Both the position numbers and the translations under genes were made by a program. A DNA stretch of 64,000 nt from Pseudobutyrivibrio xylanivorans DSM 14809 (GTDB taxonomy: Bacteria > Bacillota > Clostridia > Lachnospirales > Lachnospiraceae): NCBI RefSeq assembly GCF_900141825.1, contig NZ_FQYQ01000004.1, positions 62,001 to 126,000 on the forward strand, in the 5' to 3' direction. The notes beneath the pieces are model-generated. The model had not been told where the DNA came from. It searched no databases and saw nothing but the letters and a program-made list of their open reading frames with translations. Shown in pieces: positions 9,317 to 17,005 of the stretch (the first letter of the stretch is position 1; each line of letters starts with the position of its first letter).

Positions 9317-9572
9317 CATATAATTTTGGAGATTATTGAAAAATTATATGCTTGGAAGGTAGATTATGGGGTGCTGAAAGGGGAGGCACGCATATAATTT
9401 TTGGGGTTTTTGAAAAATTATATGTTTGAAAGGTAGATTTGGGGTTGTGGAAAGGGTAGGCACGCATATAATTTTGAAGGTTTTTGAAAAATTATATGTT
9501 TGGAAGGTGATTTTGGCCTCAGAGAAAGGGCTAGCGCACATATAATTTTAAAGATTTCAGCAAAATTATATG
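9317..9572 (+). repeat. Tandem array of four 74-bp units, each with a 34-bp palindrome
   Basis: Palindromes lie at 9317-9350, 9391-9424, 9465-9498 and 9539-9572, exactly 74 bp apart. Each has the arms CATATAATTTT and AAAATTATATG (small variations) around a variable centre of about 12 bases. The 40-bp spacers are related to each other (TTTGGAAGGT...GAAAGGG...GCACG), and a decayed spacer at about 9277-9316 shares GGTTGTGGAAAG, so there was once another unit. The array occupies most of the 495-bp stretch between coaBC and the gene at 9618. Seen directly; its role is unknown. Confidence 0.9.
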
Positions 9573-9617
9573 TGCAGGAGCAAGTTTGAAGAATATAAAT
9601 GGTAGTTATGGAGTAGC

Positions 9618-10445
9618 ATGAAAGAAAATAGTAACAAGAATAAGATTTTATTTGATGATAGATATATAGAAAACATAGCGGCGAGAAGGCTCTGTATTGA
9701 GGATTTGATAAGAGATTTGGAGGGAGAAATAAGAAGGGCTCCTGAGGGATCATTAAGGATTGTAGATAAGAAGAGCTATGCACAATATTATTGGTGCAGG
9801 GCAAGTAAAGATACAAATGGAGAATACTTACCAAAGGAAAAAATTGAAATAGCTAAGGCTCTGGCACAGAAGGAATATAACAGGAAAGTGCTAAGGCTGG
9901 CGCAAAAAGAGGAAAGAATCATTTCCAAGTATGATGACTTCCTGAGAAGAGATTCCTATCATAAGATATATGATGGGCTGAGTAGTGCTAAAAAGAAGAT
10001 TGTAAATCCAATTCATCCAGAGATAGATGATATTATTCAATCATGGTTAGCAGAAGAATATGAGCCGATGCCATTTATGGATAATACGGAGTTTTATTCA
10101 ACAAATGGAGTGAGGGTTCGATCAAAATCTGAGTTGATAATAGCTAATTTATTGGAACAATATGATGTTCCCTATAAGTATGAGAAGCCCCTAATACTAA
10201 AGGGAAAGGGAACAGTTAGACCAGATTTTGTGTGTTTGAATAAAAGCCAAAGGAAGGAATATGTTTGGGAGCATTTTGGTATGATGGACAGCAGCGATTA
10301 CGCAAATAAAAATGTCGCTAAACTGAATATGTATCAACAAAATGGTTATTATCTAGGAGTAAATATGATTGCATCCTTTGAGACATCTCAACAACCTATT
10401 AGCTCAAGAAATATTAAGAGTATGATTGAGAAGTATCTCCTTTAA
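9618..10445 (+). CDS. Unknown protein with PD-(D/E)XK nuclease-like C-terminus
   Basis: 275 residues. The N-terminal half is charged and helical (many Lys/Glu/Arg) and not recognised. The C-terminal half (about 165-260) has RSKSELIIANLLEQ, then PYKYEKPL, then RPDFVCLN, then EYVWEHFGMMD. A Glu in a helix, an Asp before a strand and a Glu in the next strand is the usual acid layout of PD-(D/E)XK nucleases, and the WEHFG form recurs in uncharacterised proteins of gut Firmicutes. No signal peptide or membrane segment. The gene follows the 74-bp hairpin array by about 45 bp; no good ribosome site is visible, and the start is uncertain. Confidence 0.6.
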   Translation: MKENSNKNKILFDDRYIENIAARRLCIEDLIRDLEGEIRRAPEGSLRIVDKKSYAQYYWCRASKDTNGEYLPKEKIEIAKALAQKEYNRKVLRLAQKEERIISKYDDFLRRDSYHKIYDGLSSAKKKIVNPIHPEIDDIIQSWLAEEYEPMPFMDNTEFYSTNGVRVRSKSELIIANLLEQYDVPYKYEKPLILKGKGTVRPDFVCLNKSQRKEYVWEHFGMMDSSDYANKNVAKLNMYQQNGYYLGVNMIASFETSQQPISSRNIKSMIEKYLL

Positions 10446-10477
10446 TTGTGATAATTCCGTGTAATCACGGCAAATCG

Positions 10478-10506
10478 TTGAATATGACCACGGTTAAACC
10501 TATAAT
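10478..10506 (+). promoter_or_regulatory. Promoter of the CDP-ribitol cassette
   Basis: TTGAAT and TATAAT separated by 17 bp, about 58 bp before the ATG at 10564. A CCGTG-TAAT-CACGG hairpin lies just upstream at about 10457-10470. Confidence 0.65.
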
Positions 10507-10563
10507 ATTCATATAATAATATCTGGGTATTATCGCTTTATTGTCTATACATGGGGAGTTGGG

Positions 10564-11925
10564 ATGAGGAAGCAAAGGTTCAAGCAGGTAGAGAATTACA
10601 TTGAACTGTTTCGTAAGCTCTGTGAGGGTGTGTATCAGGAGCTTAATAAGAAGGAGTCTGGGATTGCGAAGGCCTGTGAGTACTTGGAAATGGCTCAACA
10701 AAAGGCCATCGATTTAGGAAATTATATAGAGGAAACCGAAGGTGAGGGACATAAAACGGTATCTCACTTAGAGGAATATTGCGAAGTTCTCTTTCAGATA
10801 CATGAAGAAATTCAATCTGATAGAGGACTTTCTGCGTCTTCGGCGAAAAATAGAATTGAGCATTGCATCAATGCTATAGATAAGAGCGCCCACGAAGATA
10901 TAAAGCTTACAAAAGTAGTTGTATTTTTGCCTTACAAGGCATCAATGTGGGATTCCCTTGAGACGGTGTGGATGCGAGCTAAGGATGATAAGAATGTCGA
11001 GGATTTTGTAATACCGATTCCTTACTATGAGAGAGATGATAAGGGAGCATTGTCAAAGATTCATTATGAGGGGGATCAGTATCCAGATTATGTTCCAATT
11101 ACAAGTTTCGAAAAATTTGATTTTGAGCGAGTTCATCCAGACGAGATATATATACACAATCCATATGATGAAATGAACTATGTTACCAGCGTTCACCCGT
11201 ATTTCTATTCTGAGAATTTAAAGAGAATAACAGACAAGCTGATTTATATCCCATATTTTGTGCTGTCAGAACCAAATCTTGATAATGAAGAGGAAATGGA
11301 TCATATATTTGGTTTTGCAGTGACAAAAGGTGTAATAAATGCGGACGAGGTAATCGTTCAATCTGAAAAGATGAAACAGGCCTATGTAGAGTGCCTGGTC
11401 AAGCAGTTTGGAGAAGAGACGAGGGAGGTTTGGGAAAGGAAAATTAAAGGAACAGGTTCTCCGAAGTTTGAACGAATATTGAGGTTGAAGGATGAACCAC
11501 AGGAGATACCCGAAGAGTGGAAGAAAATAATCACCAAACCAGATGGAACAAGGAAGAAAATAGTTTTTTATAATACCAGCGTAGTGGCCATTCTTAATCA
11601 GGAACAAAAAATGATTGATAAGATTAAGGATGTGTTTGAGGTATTTAAGGAGAATAAGGACGAAGTGGCTCTGCTGTGGAGGCCACATCCTTTGATTGAA
11701 GCTACACTTGAAAGCATGGTACCTGAGATTTTAGAGCAATATCGTCAGATTGTGAAAGAGTACAAAGAAGAGGGGTGGGGTATCTATGATGACACCTCGG
11801 ACATTGATAGAGCAATACTAATAAGTGATGCGTATTATGGTGATGGCAGTAGTGTAGTTCAGCTTTATGAGAAATTAGAAAAGCCAATAATGATACAAAA
11901 TGTAGAGGTTTTGTGCTGTGAATAG
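10564..11925 (+). CDS. CDP-glycerol glycerophosphotransferase-like protein
   Basis: 453 residues. About 1-110 are helical and probably coiled coil. From about 118 (KVVVFLPYKASMWDSLETVW) a GT-B-like fold follows, ending with LLWRPHPLIE and SDAYYGDGSSVVQLYEK, the pattern of CDP-glycerol/CDP-ribitol polyol-phosphate transferases of teichoic acid synthesis. No membrane segment is seen. It is the first gene of an operon that next encodes a pentulose-phosphate epimerase, a cytidylyltransferase and a reductase, so a role in using CDP-ribitol is a reasonable inference. Whether it is an active transferase cannot be told. The closing ~10 residues differ from typical family ends. Confidence 0.6.
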   Translation: MRKQRFKQVENYIELFRKLCEGVYQELNKKESGIAKACEYLEMAQQKAIDLGNYIEETEGEGHKTVSHLEEYCEVLFQIHEEIQSDRGLSASSAKNRIEHCINAIDKSAHEDIKLTKVVVFLPYKASMWDSLETVWMRAKDDKNVEDFVIPIPYYERDDKGALSKIHYEGDQYPDYVPITSFEKFDFERVHPDEIYIHNPYDEMNYVTSVHPYFYSENLKRITDKLIYIPYFVLSEPNLDNEEEMDHIFGFAVTKGVINADEVIVQSEKMKQAYVECLVKQFGEETREVWERKIKGTGSPKFERILRLKDEPQEIPEEWKKIITKPDGTRKKIVFYNTSVVAILNQEQKMIDKIKDVFEVFKENKDEVALLWRPHPLIEATLESMVPEILEQYRQIVKEYKEEGWGIYDDTSDIDRAILISDAYYGDGSSVVQLYEKLEKPIMIQNVEVLCCE

Positions 11926-11934
11926 GAGAGGGGT

Positions 11935-12597
11935 ATGGAGTTTGAATTAAATGCTTCGATGATGTGCGCAAACTATGGTCATTTGGCACGCGAAATAAAT
12001 GAGCTTGAGGAGGGGGGAATCGATTCATTCCATATTGATATTATGGATGGTCGATTTGTTCCTAATTTTGCCATGTCTTTAAATGACATGAGTTATATCG
12101 CCAGTGTGACTTTTAAACCGTTGGATGTACATCTGATGGTTGAGCACCCTAATAATACAATTGATTTGTTCATTAAGAACCTTCGCAAGGGTGATACCAT
12201 TTATATTCATCCTGAGGCAGAGTATCACCCATCTACGACTCTACAAAAGGTAATAGATGCTGGAATGGTGCCAGGCATTGCTATAAATCCAGGCACAAGT
12301 ATTGAGACGGTTAAAGAGATGCTGAAGATAGTAGATAAAGTTTTGGTCATGTCGGTAAATCCTGGTAATGCAGGACAGATGTATCTGCCGTACGTTGGTG
12401 AGAAAATCGACAAGCTTCTAAAGTTAAAGGAACGCTATGGATTTAAGATTTATTGGGATGGAGCGTGCTCTGGAAGTAAGATTTTGGAATTTGCACCAAA
12501 GGGAGTAGATGGTTTCGTTCTTGGAACCACATTGCTTTTTGGAAGAGGACGTGGTTATAAGGATATCTTAGCTGATATTAGGAAGATGAGAGTATGA
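11935..12597 (+). CDS. Ribulose-phosphate 3-epimerase family protein
   Basis: 220-residue TIM-barrel protein. The motifs HIDIMDGRFVPNFAMS, VHLMVEHP and MSVNPGNAGQ are those of pentulose-5-phosphate 3-epimerases, which interconvert D-ribulose 5-phosphate and D-xylulose 5-phosphate using a metal bound by His and Asp residues. Position inside the cassette suggests a dedicated copy that supplies ribulose 5-phosphate for ribitol phosphate formation rather than the housekeeping rpe. Members with other sugar phosphates, such as allulose 6-phosphate, are possible. The start is 9 bp after the previous stop, with GAGAGGGG as ribosome site, and the stop overlaps the next start. Confidence 0.85.
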   Translation: MEFELNASMMCANYGHLAREINELEEGGIDSFHIDIMDGRFVPNFAMSLNDMSYIASVTFKPLDVHLMVEHPNNTIDLFIKNLRKGDTIYIHPEAEYHPSTTLQKVIDAGMVPGIAINPGTSIETVKEMLKIVDKVLVMSVNPGNAGQMYLPYVGEKIDKLLKLKERYGFKIYWDGACSGSKILEFAPKGVDGFVLGTTLLFGRGRGYKDILADIRKMRV

Positions 12598-13298
12598 CGA
12601 TAGCGATTGTTCTTTCCGGTGGAACTGGTAGTAGAGTGGGGGCAGTTGTCCCGAAGCAGTATATAGAAGTAAATGGTATGCCGTTAATACTCTATTGCAT
12701 TGAAAAACTGGATGAAAGTGAAAAAATTGATCAGATACAGATTGTGGCAGAGGTTGAATGGCATGACAGGATTATGGACTGGCTGGAGTCCTTTGGTTTG
12801 GATGCGAAAATCCTTGGATTTTCTGAGCCGGGGGAGAATCGTCAGTGTTCAATTTTAAATGCCCTTAAGGATATCTGCGATGTAGCCGAGGATGATGATT
12901 ATGTCTTCATACATGATGCCGCAAGACCATTGCTGTCACTAGAGCTGATAGATGAAGCTGTGAATGGTATGAAAGGCTATGATGGGGTAATACCTGTGCT
13001 GCCAATGAAGGATACAGTTTATCTTTCAAAGGATGGTCAGAGCATTTCATCCCTATTGGAGAGGTCGGAGGTATTTGCTGGACAGGCACCAGAAGTGTTT
13101 GTATATGGCGAATACTGTAAGGCTAATAAGGTATTGGAGGATTCAGGCAGAATCAGAGCAATAAATGGCTCTACTGAGCCAGCCGTTTTGGCGGGAATGA
13201 AAATCCATATGATAGATGGAGATGAGAGGAATTTCAAGATAACAACACAGGCAGACTTGGAAAGATTTGTGGAAATAGTGAAGCAGGATGAGCAGTAA
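12594..13298 (+). CDS. tarI: Ribitol-5-phosphate cytidylyltransferase (TarI-like, IspD family)
   Basis: 234 residues of the IspD/TarI nucleotidyltransferase fold. The N-terminus carries VLSGGTGSRVGAVVPKQY, the CTP-binding loop, followed by FIHDAARPL and VPVLPMKDTVY. TarI joins CTP to D-ribitol 5-phosphate to give CDP-ribitol. IspD (MEP pathway) shares the same motifs, so TarI is assigned from the neighbours: a zinc-type reductase like TarJ directly follows. The ATG overlaps the preceding TGA (ATGA), so translation is coupled. Confidence is high for the family and moderate for the substrate. Confidence 0.82.
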   Translation: MTIAIVLSGGTGSRVGAVVPKQYIEVNGMPLILYCIEKLDESEKIDQIQIVAEVEWHDRIMDWLESFGLDAKILGFSEPGENRQCSILNALKDICDVAEDDDYVFIHDAARPLLSLELIDEAVNGMKGYDGVIPVLPMKDTVYLSKDGQSISSLLERSEVFAGQAPEVFVYGEYCKANKVLEDSGRIRAINGSTEPAVLAGMKIHMIDGDERNFKITTQADLERFVEIVKQDEQ

Positions 13299-13324
13299 AC
13301 CAAGGGTTGGTAGAGGATATTGGG

Positions 13325-14380
13325 ATGAAAGCTTTAGTCTTGAAAGATATTGAAAAATTAGAAATAGAAAATATTGATAAACCTTCTCCGGAGCCGGGGG
13401 AGGTTTTAGTTAACGTGAAAGCTTGCGGCATCTGCGGCTCAGATATTCCAAGAGCGTATAAGGATGGAGCTCACAACATGCCTCTAGTAATTGGCCATGA
13501 GTTTGCAGGAGTGGTGGAGGCTTGCGGTCAAGAAGTTGACGAGGGTTGGATTGGAAAGCGAGTGGGTGTTTTTCCGCTAATTCCATGTGGAGAATGCGAG
13601 TGCTGCAAAATTCGTAAATACGAAATGTGCAAGAGATATTCCTATAATGGCTCCCGTCGAAATGGTGGATTTGCTGAGTATGTTACTGTTCCAGAATGGA
13701 ATTTGATTGAGCTACCAGAGACAGTGACTATGGAACAGGCGGCAATGCTGGAGCCGATGGCCGTGGCGGTGCATGCAATCAGAAGAGTGAATCCATCCAG
13801 CGAAGACGCTGTGGTAGTGATGGGACTAGGAACAATCGGGTTGTTGGCTGTTATGTTCCTAATTGATATGGGGGTAAAAAATATTTTTGCTATCGGCAAC
13901 AAGGATTTCCAAAAGAAAATGGTAATGGAGCTGGGTGTACCAGAGGAGCATTACTTTGATGGCAGTAAAGATAATGCGGCTGAATGGATTATCGCAAATA
14001 CGAATTATTTGGGCGCAGATGTTTTCTTTGAATGTATAGGAAAGAATGAATCATTAGCTGTGGGTATCGAGGCCGCGGCACCACTAGGAAAGATTTGTTC
14101 AGTGGGAAATCCTCATTCAGATATGGGATTGGATAGAGATGTTTATTGGAAGATACTTAGGAATCAGTTAACAGTGAAGGGGACCTGGAACTCATCATTT
14201 ACACATGAGGTGGATGACGACTGGCACTATGTTCTGGACAGGTTGCAGCAGGGCAGGATTCACCCAGAGAAGTTGATTACACATCGTTATGATTTGGAAA
14301 ACATAGTGGATGGCTTTGAGATTATGAGGGATAAAAAAGAGCCTTATGTCAAAGTGATGTGTATGACTGATAAATATTAG
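13325..14380 (+). CDS. tarJ: Zinc-dependent dehydrogenase, probable ribulose-5-phosphate reductase (TarJ-like)
   Basis: 351 residues of the medium-chain dehydrogenase family. CGICGSD (about 37-43) and GHEFAGVV (about 60-67) carry the catalytic zinc ligands, and the structural zinc site is complete (CGECECCKIRKYEMC, about 89-103). The NAD(P)-binding loop is VMGLGTIGLLAV. TarJ reduces D-ribulose 5-phosphate to D-ribitol 5-phosphate for TarI. The ATG at 13325 is preferred, with AGAGGA upstream, over a TTG at 13307. Similar reductases act on other polyols, so the assignment leans on the TarI-like gene 26 bp upstream. Confidence 0.8.
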   Translation: MKALVLKDIEKLEIENIDKPSPEPGEVLVNVKACGICGSDIPRAYKDGAHNMPLVIGHEFAGVVEACGQEVDEGWIGKRVGVFPLIPCGECECCKIRKYEMCKRYSYNGSRRNGGFAEYVTVPEWNLIELPETVTMEQAAMLEPMAVAVHAIRRVNPSSEDAVVVMGLGTIGLLAVMFLIDMGVKNIFAIGNKDFQKKMVMELGVPEEHYFDGSKDNAAEWIIANTNYLGADVFFECIGKNESLAVGIEAAAPLGKICSVGNPHSDMGLDRDVYWKILRNQLTVKGTWNSSFTHEVDDDWHYVLDRLQQGRIHPEKLITHRYDLENIVDGFEIMRDKKEPYVKVMCMTDKY

Positions 14381-14402
14381 AATGAAATAGGAGATTACGC
14401 AT

Positions 14403-14921
14403 ATGCAAATTGGAATTATAGGAACAGGAAGGATTGCAAAGAAGTTTTTGCAGGAGGTGGAGTTTATATAGCCAGTCCACATGGTACTCACTTCACATAT
14501 ACGAAAGCAGCACTGCAAAAAGGTAAGCATGTTTTGTGCGAAAAGCCGCTGGCATTCACCAAGAAGGAAGCAAAGGCGCTATTTACACTGGCTAAGAAAA
14601 ATAATCTCGTGCTTATGGAAGGTCTTTGGTACTGCGGTGTCGGGCCTTGGTGTGAAGACTGAAGGAGAGATGATAGTGGCAGGCACAAATGGTTACATCA
14701 TCGCAAAGTCACCTTGGTGGCTGACGAAACACTTCGAGGTTCATTTCGAGGATCCAAACAGAATTATTTCTTATGATGAGGACTTCGCTGGTACGGGAAT
14801 GCGCTATGAAATCCAACATTTCGTGAAGAAGGTCCAAGGTCAGGACGATGGTGTGGATTATGAAAATCTCAGTGTAGAAATCGCCGGGGTTATGGAGAAG
14901 TTTTTGAGTGGTAGGGAGTAG
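14403..14921 (+). pseudogene. Gfo/Idh/MocA oxidoreductase, broken by two internal deletions
   Basis: The ATG at 14403 opens a normal Rossmann start (MQIGIIGTGRIAKKF) but stops after about 22 codons. Another frame, from about 14461, continues with YIASPHGTHFTY and KHVLCEKPLAF, the core of the Gfo/Idh/MocA family, and stops near 14660. A third frame, from about 14645, gives the family's C-terminus (GYIIAKSPWW ... VEIAGVMEKFL) up to 14921. About 45 and about 100 codons are missing at the joins. The intact gene would be near 320-330 codons. It is the last gene of the CDP-ribitol cassette, so the cassette has lost one enzyme. Confidence 0.88.
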
Positions 14922-15160
14922 ATGGGTTGCTAAAGGTTGCACTAGGCAGAATCTCTCACATCTTATTAAAACAGATATACTTCATCCTTTAAAAGAAGGC
15001 TGGAGAGAGAATATGTTTCTTAAGGGGGAGGTAACTAGCGGAGATTAAGAATTTGGAAAGAATAGTAGTGATTCTAATAAATATGACAGAATCTAATTAA
15101 TATTGTATAGTATAATTACAAAGAGTTGTAGGAATAACTACTATTATCAGGAGTAAAGAG

Positions 15161-15496
15161 ATGAACAGAGTAGATGATTTGTTAACAAAGTATATAGAAG
15201 AAATCAAGGCTATTTATGGTTCGAGTCTTGTAAAAGTTATTTTGTTTGGATCATATGCAAGAGGGGATAATAGCGTTGATTCTGATATAGATATTATGAT
15301 TCTGGTTAATATCAGTGATTTAGAAGCAAAAGAATATCAAAAAAAGTTATTTGATGAGACATATGATTTTAATATGAATAACGATGTTGAAATTAATCCG
15401 ATGACTCATAGCGATGAGCTTTTTGAAAAGTGGGTAGATAACTATCCATTTTTCAATAATATTGAAAGAGAGGGAGTTGTGTTATATGCAGCATAA
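15161..15496 (+). CDS. MNT-type nucleotidyltransferase, antitoxin of a HEPN/MNT pair
   Basis: 111-residue minimal nucleotidyltransferase. LFGSYARGDNSVDSDIDIMI holds the GS motif and two of the metal-binding Asp residues. In MntA/HepT-type systems such proteins block the HEPN RNase by adding AMP groups to it. The ribosome site CAGGAG lies 10 bases before the ATG. A TATAAT at 15111-15116 is a likely -10 box, without a clear -35. The 239 bp before the gene otherwise show nothing I recognise. The 3' end overlaps the HEPN gene by 11 bp, as is usual for these pairs. Confidence 0.85.
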   Translation: MNRVDDLLTKYIEEIKAIYGSSLVKVILFGSYARGDNSVDSDIDIMILVNISDLEAKEYQKKLFDETYDFNMNNDVEINPMTHSDELFEKWVDNYPFFNNIEREGVVLYAA

Positions 15497-15899
15497 TGAA
15501 GATGTTGGCACACGTGTAGATTTGTGTAGATATAGACTAGAGGTTGCTAGAAAAGATGTTGAGTCTGCAAAGGTACTTCTTGGGATAGATGACTATAGAG
15601 GTGCTAACAATAGGGCTTATTACGCAATATTTCATGGTATAAATGCAATTCATGCTCTTGATGGAATGTCATATAAGAAGCATAAGGATGCAATAGCCAA
15701 TTTTAATAAGAATTATATAAAAACAGAAATATTTTCTAGAGATTGGGGCCGTAAGATAAATGAGGCTGAACAGATAAGACATGCAAGCGATTACGATGAC
15801 TTTTATATAGCAAATAAAGAAGAGGCAAAAAATCAGGTACAGCTGGCTCAAATGTTACTTGATGAGATAGAAAAATATGTTGAAAAAGTAAGTTCGTAA
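15486..15899 (+). CDS. HEPN-domain protein, toxin of the pair
   Basis: 137 residues, all-helical HEPN fold. The R-x6-H signature of the RNase active site is visible in NNRAYYAIFH (about residues 40-50), and the rest (SAKVLLGIDDYRGANNRAY, then QIRHASDYDDFY) matches the HEPN family paired with MNT proteins. The ATG at 15486 is chosen because GAGGGA precedes it and the overlap with the MNT stop is then 11 bp; an upstream ATG at 15462 is less well placed. Expected action: RNA cleavage when not neutralised by the MNT partner. Confidence 0.85.
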   Translation: MQHNEDVGTRVDLCRYRLEVARKDVESAKVLLGIDDYRGANNRAYYAIFHGINAIHALDGMSYKKHKDAIANFNKNYIKTEIFSRDWGRKINEAEQIRHASDYDDFYIANKEEAKNQVQLAQMLLDEIEKYVEKVSS

Positions 15900-15959
15900 A
15901 ATATAACAATGTCCAAGATATTTACGAAGAATTAACTAAATATGAGATTAAGGCTCCTG

Positions 15960-15993
15960 ATGAGAATATAAAGTTCTCATTGGGATTTTTTTT
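15960..15993 (+). terminator. Probable terminator after the HEPN gene
   Basis: ATGAGAA-TATAAAG-TTCTCAT, then TGGGA and a run of eight to nine T. The same bases lie in a short open frame without a start (15898-16029), perhaps a gene remnant. Confidence 0.65.
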
Positions 15994-16033
15994 TACATAT
16001 TTGAACGTTTATATGAGTGAGGGAGAATAAATA

Positions 16034-16150
16034 AAATCCAAAGAAAAATGTAAAAGATAGCTTGTCTACCCATATGTTTGGTGATGAAAGCAAAGAATAT
16101 ATACTTATGCTATAACAAGCTTTACATCCAACAGCTCATTTTTATATCTA
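16034..16150 (+). pseudogene. Relic of an Rpn/PD-(D/E)XK nuclease-transposase gene
   Basis: In one frame the sequence reads KNVKDSLSTHMFGDESKEY, ILML, a TAA stop, then QALHPTA. This is the opening of the Rpn-type family, whose members commonly start with KNVKDSVF..LFSD and continue with YxALHP; the stop stands where Tyr is expected. Nothing after 16150 is recognisable. The rest of the 314-bp spacer 15900-16213 holds the terminator at 15960 and AT-rich sequence without other features. Confidence 0.45.
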
Positions 16151-16213
16151 AGTAATTTTTATAAGATAAAGCTATAGGATAAGAAAATTCAATTGTGTAA
16201 GGAGGGGATTTTT

Positions 16214-16855
16214 ATGGTGGATTTTTGGGTTGGTGAAAATGTTAGCACTTCGAAGAAAAAGATACTAATACTAGGAGAGTCTCATTATGATGAAAAAAAG
16301 CTTGAAGGTGAAGAAGTAACTGAGGACTGCACACGATACGTCATGAATAGTTATTTTACAAAGGAATATAAATATGTTTTCTTCGACCGAATATCTGCAA
16401 GCTTTGGATTTAAAAATCATGGGGATGCTGTTGTATTTTACAACAAGGTGTATTTTGGAAATTACATAACACATTATTGTGAATCCCATGGAGGTAAAGT
16501 AGCTGAAAAAATGATAAAAGAGCATCGTACTGATTATAATAATCGTCTGTTTAAATTTATAAATGAAAATAAAATAGATATTGTGGTCTGTTTTAGCAAA
16601 AGATCTTATTGGAGCTTACCGGGAAGGAACGAGCTCGAAGACAATGGTATTACATATAAGATAAATGGTAGTGGGGCAAGAAGATCCCGTACGATTCATA
16701 AATATGTATATAGGAAGAACTTAGAGCACAATGGCTGCGATGAAATTTTGACTAACGATTTGATTGTATATGGGATAGCACATCCATCAGATAGTTTTGG
16801 TTATAGGCCTGATGCTGTGTATGAGTATTTGAAAGATGAGGGAGTAGCAAATTAG
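16214..16855 (+). CDS. Unknown protein, possibly uracil-DNA-glycosylase fold
   Basis: 213 residues. It opens with KKKILILGESHYDE, which resembles the first strand and loop of the uracil-DNA-glycosylase superfamily (G-E-S/A-P pattern), and has IDIVVCFSKRSYWSLPG in the middle and GIAHPSDSFGYRPD near the end. The Pro of the usual motif is replaced, so glycosylase activity is not implied. No membrane segment or signal peptide. The ATG at 16214 follows GGAGGGGAT; an in-frame start at 16193 has no ribosome site. It stands alone, with a relic before and a terminator after it, and is probably mobile accessory content. Confidence 0.5.
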   Translation: MVDFWVGENVSTSKKKILILGESHYDEKKLEGEEVTEDCTRYVMNSYFTKEYKYVFFDRISASFGFKNHGDAVVFYNKVYFGNYITHYCESHGGKVAEKMIKEHRTDYNNRLFKFINENKIDIVVCFSKRSYWSLPGRNELEDNGITYKINGSGARRSRTIHKYVYRKNLEHNGCDEILTNDLIVYGIAHPSDSFGYRPDAVYEYLKDEGVAN

Positions 16856-16867
16856 AAAGAGATGATG

Positions 16868-16892
16868 GCCAGCCGATGAGGCTGGCATTTCT
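16868..16892 (+). terminator. Intrinsic terminator
   Basis: GCCAGCC-GATGA-GGCTGGC followed by ATTTCTT; strong stem with an imperfect T-run. Confidence 0.7.
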
Positions 16893-17005
16893 TATACCCT
16901 TAAAATCTGATAGTTTCAAGAAAATTCGCAACATTCTGTGAAAATAGGAGTATTTTCCGACAAGATGCGATAAAATAGAAAAAAAGCTTCTAATGGAGAG
17001 CAGAT

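Noticed and set aside
9317-9572. CRISPR array
   Set aside because: Repeat and spacer lengths (34 and 40) look right, but the spacers are related to each other, the repeats vary in the middle, and no cas gene is near. It is a tandem duplication.
9418-9834. Minus-strand coding region of 138 codons
   Set aside because: It runs through the 74-bp array, whose period is not a multiple of three, and across the start of the + strand gene at 9618; no ribosome site.
12594-13298. IspD of the MEP isoprenoid pathway
   Set aside because: The family fits, but the flanking epimerase and TarJ-like reductase, with coupled translation, favour ribitol-phosphate cytidylyltransferase.
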